Positions 58,960 to 64,000 of a DNA stretch of 64,000 bases are shown in pieces. Source of the DNA: Dugong dugon. Taxonomy: Eukaryota > Chordata > Mammalia > Sirenia > Dugongidae. The stretch is taken from contig CM057472.1 of assembly GCA_030035585.1 (NCBI GenBank), positions 89,091,601-89,155,600 on the forward strand, written 5' to 3'. The position numbers and the translations under genes are program-made. The notes under the pieces were generated by a model. The model was not told the DNA's origin. It ran no database searches and worked only from the letters and a program-made list of their open reading frames with translations. How positions within the stretch are numbered: the first letter of the stretch is position 1; every line of letters starts with the position of its first letter.

Positions 58960-60934
58960 ATCATGTCCTTGCCTAGGGGGAGTACTCGGTAGTGTTCTAT
59001 GTTAGCTGCTTTTCACTCCGGGTGTGGCAAATTTCTGATAGAACCAGAAGCAGAAACTATCGCAGGATTTAAGAACAAAGTAAAAGCATGTGCTCCACAT
59101 TTCTGATGTCTTCTCTCATCCACTGCCATTTTCACAATAAAGATCCAAGGGCAGCCAGCTGTTCTTCTGTAACTTTTGTCTGTTATATGCTCAGGTTGGT
59201 GTTTTTCTTTGTTACGAGGCTATTACTGACCACTACACTTCAGTTTGACACTATTCAGGAAAAGCCGAGGTCGCACTTACATTGAAGTGGGATGTATGTG
59301 GGTTTGAGGGGTGGGGAGTGCAAATGGCTTGGAGGAGGAAGACTAAGCGAAAGAAATGGTAATGGAGCTCTGTTGGTTTGTTTCAACAGATTTCAAAGCG
59401 GAAAATGCGGCTTCAGAAGTGAGGTAGGGGATTTGCTTAAAGTTCCCATAAACACTTCCAGACAGCTGAATGAATCTAGTAACAAAAAATCACAGATTTG
59501 CCCTTTATATTTCAGACCATAAAGCAAAGCAGTGGGATTTCTTCTTTTTTCCCTCTTTAAAATGAAGAGTCACTTTAAGGCTCCTTCTTTAAAGCACAAA
59601 TGTAATTTGGTGTGTAGGTGTGTGCCTACAGGACTCAACTACAAACAGAATGATCTTTCTCCTGGAACTACCCAGTTCCAGTAAAACTGCTGGTAACAGG
59701 AAACAAACATGCTTGTTCAGTGAATGACATCTGAACTGGAGAACAACTTAAAACTATTTGCAGATACAATAAAAGCTATGATGGTGGTTAGGGGCAATGC
59801 AAATGACAAGCAATGTAATTTCTAAGATTGACCATCCCCAAAAAGAGATGCTTAGAGAATAGCAGGAATAAAAGTTGAGTAGTAGGAGGAAAAACCAACA
59901 ACCCAGAAACCAACACACATTTGTTTTGCCTCAAGGATTTACATTTAAAAAAATAAAGTACATGTCGCCAGTTGTGAGGTTAGTCATATATCAGATGAAT
60001 ATACTCTGAACTCATATGCAAATCATGGTGCAATGGTGATTATGACATAATTCATGAGAAGGTTTGTGTCATATAGAGCTTGTGGAAAACAGCAGGGTAT
60101 GCTTTCATTTTCAAGTATACAAAGGGATGTGTATCTGACTGTTACCAAAATTAGTTGGTCTAATGAGACTCCCTAAGGCTGACATCTCCATTGTTTCCCT
60201 CAAGGGTGCAGGTCTCCTGGGCTTCTGGGTGAGGAATGTTCAAAAGTAAACCTATATAACCATAGAACCCATTTTCCCAAGTTCCTTCCGCCTGAATATT
60301 TGAATTACAGAACTTGATTGTTGACTACCATGCATGTCACAGGATTGAGTCATGAACTGGCACAAGCAAATTGTCTGCCTTGGGAATTAAACTGCTTACC
60401 TTTGAGCAATTTCAGTAATCCACATCCTAATTTACATGCAGAGTATTTTACTCAATATTCCTGAGGAATTAAAGCACAGGAACACTACCTTGGAGACTCT
60501 CTCAGCCTTCATTCCCACTTTCCTTCTGTGTACAGTTACTTCTCACTATTTTATACTAAAGAGAGAGGCTGCAGATAAGGATAATCAAAACATAAGCTGG
60601 TAGTTTTAAAATAAAATATTTGACTGACGTGAGTCACGTTTTTCCCAATTCCTAATTTGGTTTGACTTAAAACTATTATTAATCTCTATTTTCCAATATA
60701 GAAATGCAGGGAAGAAGGGAAAGGTGGTTGAAGGATTTAAAACTAACCTCAGATAATCTGAACACCGATAATCAATGGTGCACTATTATTGCTCTCTAAG
60801 ATAAATTAAGATAAAAACTCAACAACTTAGTTTTAACTCCAGGGATGCACAGCTGAAGGCTGACTTATCTTGTATGCCCTAAAATAAAGCAGACGTATTT
60901 TGACTATTAAGTTCAATATCCTAAATATTCCTAC
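58960..60934. other. Unique intronic DNA
   Basis: No interspersed repeat or exon recognised. The open frames at 59088-59522 (plus) show no splice context. A 13-bp palindrome lies at 60627-60639. Confidence 0.4.
60627..60639. promoter_or_regulatory. AP-1-like palindrome
   Basis: ACGTGAGTCACGT is symmetric around position 60633. It contains the AP-1 core TGAGTCA, with a CRE-like TGACGTGA overlapping at 60625-60632. Function is unproven. Confidence 0.3.
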
Positions 60935-61040
60935 CTATGACATACTTAACTGCTTTTTCTTCAAATTGAGCTTCACTCTGATTTTTCACTGCAGTATGAC
61001 TAGCATCTTCCCGAGGTGCAATTTTAAACAGTAGCTTCGG
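60935..61040 (-). CDS. Candidate internal coding exon, 106 nt, unidentified gene
   Basis: On the minus strand the acceptor CACATCTCTCTTAAACAG is followed by 106 nt and the donor ATAG|GTAGGA. Only the frame starting at the first base is open; the other two have stops. It encodes 35 residues starting PKLLFKIAPREDASHTAV and ending EEKAVKYVI, plus one spare base. A competing donor, TTAA|GTATGT, would end the exon at 60946 in phase 2. The peptide is hydrophilic with a basic start and an acidic middle, and has no motif I recognise. Neither donor gives phase 0, so it cannot splice directly to the 53140 exon in frame; at least one further exon is expected between them. It could also belong to another transcript. 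Confidence 0.5.
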
Positions 61041-61700
61041 CTGTTTAAGAGAGATGTGAGTAAAGAAAAAAAAGTTGGAAAGCTCTTTTATCTTAAAGAA
61101 ATGGGAAAGCACTGTAAATACTAATAGCTCTACAAAATAACACTAACAGGGCTATAATTTTAAACACAATTTTAAGTTTCTGTTTATAGAGAAAATAGTA
61201 TCATCGCAGTACTTTCAAAAATAATTCCTTACCCAACTTAAAGTCACAATTTCAGAGAAATCATTACTTGAAAGTGAAAACATTTTACTCTGCAGGACTG
61301 TAAATAAAGAGCAGTGATTTAATTCAGTCTATCTTCAATTGTGTTTCTTTCAAAATCATCGCTAGAAGTAACTAATCCTAAATTCCAAAGTCTATGAAAT
61401 GAAGGAATGAATAAGAGCTTGTTGACAGACACACCTGGCTAGTTTTAGGTAGTAATGAAAGCTACTCTTACTACTCACATCTTTACCTGTGGGTAACAAA
61501 AGGCTGATACAGTGTGATTTTTTAGGAGCTCAGGAAGCCTGATCGCTCAAAATTATACTTTTCTTTCATTTTGCCGAAGTACTTAAAACAGTGACTTATT
61601 CTTTGAGGAAGAATCTCGAAATTTATTCTTTGACTCACTCCACCCAGTTCACTTTTCAAAATGCAAATATTCCAGACAGACACCCATTAAACTAGTCCAT
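61041..61700. other. Unique intronic DNA
   Basis: No repeat, RNA or further exon recognised. Confidence 0.4.
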
Positions 61701-61706
61701 TCTAGA

Positions 61707-62038
61707 GCAGGGAACAGCAAAGTAGGGTAGTGGGACATATCCAGCCTCCTACCTGTTTTTACATGGCCCACAAGCTAAGAATGGCTTTTACATTTTTAAC
61801 TGGTTGAAAAAAATCAAAGCAAGAATAATATTTCAGGACATGTGAAAATGATAGGAAGTTCAAATTTCAGTGTCTATAAATAAAGATTTATCGGAACACT
61901 TCACTCATCAGTTTATGCATTGTCTATGACTGCTTTTATGCTAAAACGGTGGAGTTCAATAATTGTAAGAGAGCATATGGTTTGCAAAGCCAAAGTATTT
62001 AGAATCTGGCCCTTTATAGGAAGTTTGACAAGGCCTGC
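61707..62038 (+). mobile_element. hAT-type non-autonomous DNA transposon (MER-class)
   Basis: Starts CAGGGAACAGCAAAGTAGGG. It continues with ATAAATAAAGATTTATCGGA and TGCATTGTCTATGACTGCTT and ends CTGGCCCTTTATAGGAAGTT. This matches, in order, a common mammalian hAT MITE whose ends read CAGNGGTCGGCAAAC. The right terminus is worn. Confidence 0.7.
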
Positions 62039-62384
62039 CGTAAGGTGTTGGTATCATATAATAATTGTTTCCTGCCTCATAGAGGTGACCCTGTAGCAAA
62101 CCCTGTAGGCTTCTGGAAGGAGAGGATAAGGTGAAACACATCGACCAGAGACACAGAAAACAGAATAGAAATTGTGCAATTTTTACCCAACTTTAAAACA
62201 AAATTTAAAAGTTGTATATGCATAAATAGAAATACCCAGAATATAAACTATTCCTCAGGCCATGTAAGTTTCTTCTTTTGTCTATTCCTTTTATCCATCT
62301 TTCCTTCTTTCTTCCAATGTTTCTCCTTGCTCTCTTCCGTGTTTCTTTTTTTCTCCTCCCTTCCTCATTCCTGCTCATTTATTC

Positions 62385-62770
62385 ATTTAATTAAATCACT
62401 CATTTATTTACTCACATTTATTGGGCCAGCCACTGGCCCAAGGTGTTGAACATTGGGCACACAGTTGCTGTCATAGAAGATAAGGTCTCTCTGCCTTCAC
62501 AGAGCTTACATTTCAAAGGAGAAAAGAAAGGGAAAAATGAAGAACATACTCAGGGACTACGACTAGGGTGAAGGTGAGGGTTTACTTTAGACAGACAGGT
62601 CAGTTTAATTCTCCACGAAGAGGTGATATTTGAGCTGAAACTTGAAGAGTGAAAATGATCCAGCCATTGAAAAAGCTACGGGAAACACATTACAGAGAGA
62701 GAGAGAGAGAAGCAACTGCAAAGGCCCTGGGGCAGGAAAGGGTTTGCTGAATATCAGGAACAAGGGAGAC
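62385..62770 (+). mobile_element. LINE2 (L2) 3' fragment
   Basis: TTGAACATTGGGCACACAGT, CACAGAGCTTACATTTCAAA, GATATTTGAGCTGAAACTTG and AAGGCCCTGGGGCAGGAAAG follow the L2 3' order. A (GA)n run at 62695-62711 interrupts it. The upstream 62260-62380 is a CT-rich tract. Confidence 0.7.
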
Positions 62771-62819
62771 ACTGGTATGGCTATAAATTAAAATATTACT
62801 TTAAATTACCAGTATCATA

Positions 62820-62960
62820 ATAATCAACACTATTTACTGAAAGTTTATTAGTGCCAAAACTGTACTGGGTACTTTTCACATATGTTCTCATTTCACGTTC
62901 ACAAAAATTCCCAATAGGTGGACCCTCTTACAACAAAGACCCGAAAACCAAGTGATTTGA
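62820..62960 (-). mobile_element. MIR fragment
   Basis: TAGTGCCAAAACTGTACTGG, then TTTTCACATATGTTCTCATT and ATAGGTGGACCCTCTTACAA, resembles antisense MIR. Diverged. Confidence 0.5.
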
Positions 62961-62995
62961 TTATATATGGCAATCTGGGAGCCCTGAACATCAAA

Positions 62996-64000
62996 GGCAG
63001 AGTTGAGAAACCAGACTGAGTGGCGGTGGGAGGGAGAGACCGTTCAGTAGCAGCAAGGAGCTGTCAGACCTGACCTGGCAAGAGCCTGAGCCCTTCAGGC
63101 CTGAGCAACTCGGCGGTGAGCGGTGAGGCAGGCAAGCAGCTGTGCTCGGGAGGCATGTTTTCCGCACAGGGGAGACCCAGCCGCTGAAAGTCTACATGGC
63201 CACCCAGAACCAGTGAGAAGCAACCCCTATCAGCGAAAGAAGTACTTGTGTATAGCTTATCATGCGGATCAAAAACATCCCCCTTAGGGAAAAACCTCTC
63301 TCCCATTTACCTCCCTGCTCCCTGCTCTGCATTGGGTCCCAGACTGGCTTCAGCAATTGCCAAGTCCCCTGGGCTGGAAGTAGGATCCATCACACACTGG
63401 GAGCCATTCTCCCTGCCTTGGAGTGTGAACAAATTAACAAATGGGAAAAAATAAACTGCTGGCTCCCCTGAACCAGGAACCCAGGTAGGCACAGCTCCTT
63501 TGCCTACGCACAGGCATAAGGGGTCCACAGACTTTGAGTGCCTTTCCCCCTGCATAAACTTGTGTGGGCCCATAAACAGTGTAGGCCCTTATTGCCGCAG
63601 TACAACAGGGTATATACCGGAAGTCTAACTTCAGTTGTTTCAGCTGTGAAGTGGCAGGTTCTTGACATTTCACACTGCTCTGCCCATTAAGCAGGGTCTT
63701 TACCTACTGATATTAGGGGCCTGAGGACTGGTGGCTCCACCCACGCCACCTAGCCACATGCTATAGGGGCCCATGAATAAGAGGTGTCCCCGGGTTCTTA
63801 CAAACAACAGCATTAACAGCTGATAGTCCGGCTGCAAAACCCACCCACCTATGTGCTCTAGGGAACAGGGACACACCTTCCTCCTGGACACTGGGTGGTG
63901 GCCGTCAGCCCCCCGCCTTGCTCAGAATGTGTACCCCTGCTGCAGCCAGGTGCTTGTGCCTATACCTATCACCCATGCAGGTCTAGGACTGTAAGTTACA
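62996..64000. other. GC-rich block, probably edge of an unclassified mobile element
   Basis: Composition changes sharply at about 62996, from AT-rich to GC-rich with many CCC/GGG runs, and continues past the window end. Two diverged segments (about 63518-63608 and 63713-63810) share order: (A/T)(A/T)AGGGG(T/C)CC, then GGGCCCAT(A/G)AA, then CAACAG. This suggests tandem units of about 195 bp, as in the L1 5' UTRs here, though the sequence differs. All frames are short (60-91 aa). It may be a 5' UTR or LTR of an element lying mostly outside the window. Confidence 0.4.

Overview
This is vertebrate nuclear DNA. It is AT-rich, has no dense ORFs, and is built mostly of interspersed repeats. More than twenty copies of a tRNA-headed SINE of the AfroSINE type, a partner RTE (BovB-like) LINE, and young L1 elements with GC-rich tandem 5' UTRs point to an afrotherian mammal, most likely an elephant. 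That assignment rests on my memory of repeat families, not on a database search. No bacterial, viral or plasmid gene system is present.

Layout: 1-3475 is the 3' half of an L1 on the minus strand (L1-A). 3476-14490 is old intronic sequence holding a candidate exon (4826-4903), an RTE fragment, a nearly complete MaLR/ERVL-type provirus (6198-8616), an unidentified retrocopy (9442-9960) and AfroSINEs. 14490-27072 is a nest of L1s. A nearly full-length minus-strand L1 (L1-B) is split in its 3' UTR by a 4.8-kb composite insert (15112-19902) flanked by a 16-bp duplication. The insert holds an old L1M, an internally deleted L1 with a long tandem-repeat 5' UTR (L1-C) and a solo MaLR-like LTR. 27073-42830 is mostly unique DNA with MIR, L2, hAT and AfroSINE copies and a probable piggyBac fossil. 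42831-47420 is old L1, one copy with an inverted 5' end. 47420-62995 is mostly unique DNA with AfroSINEs and two further candidate exons (53140-53163 and 60935-61040). 62996-64000 is a GC-rich block running off the window, probably the edge of another mobile element.

The only host-gene evidence is three short minus-strand open segments bounded by good splice signals. They suggest the window lies within large introns of one minus-strand gene. Two of them are in the same phase and read as coiled-coil-like sequence when joined. I could not identify the gene. The autonomous elements are all visibly broken: L1-A has lost a catalytic Asp in its RT motif, L1-B and L1-C have stops or deletions, and the MaLR carries no intact gene. 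SINE, RTE and L1 copies together document the retroposition machinery that shaped the locus, including two sites hit serially at the same target sequence.
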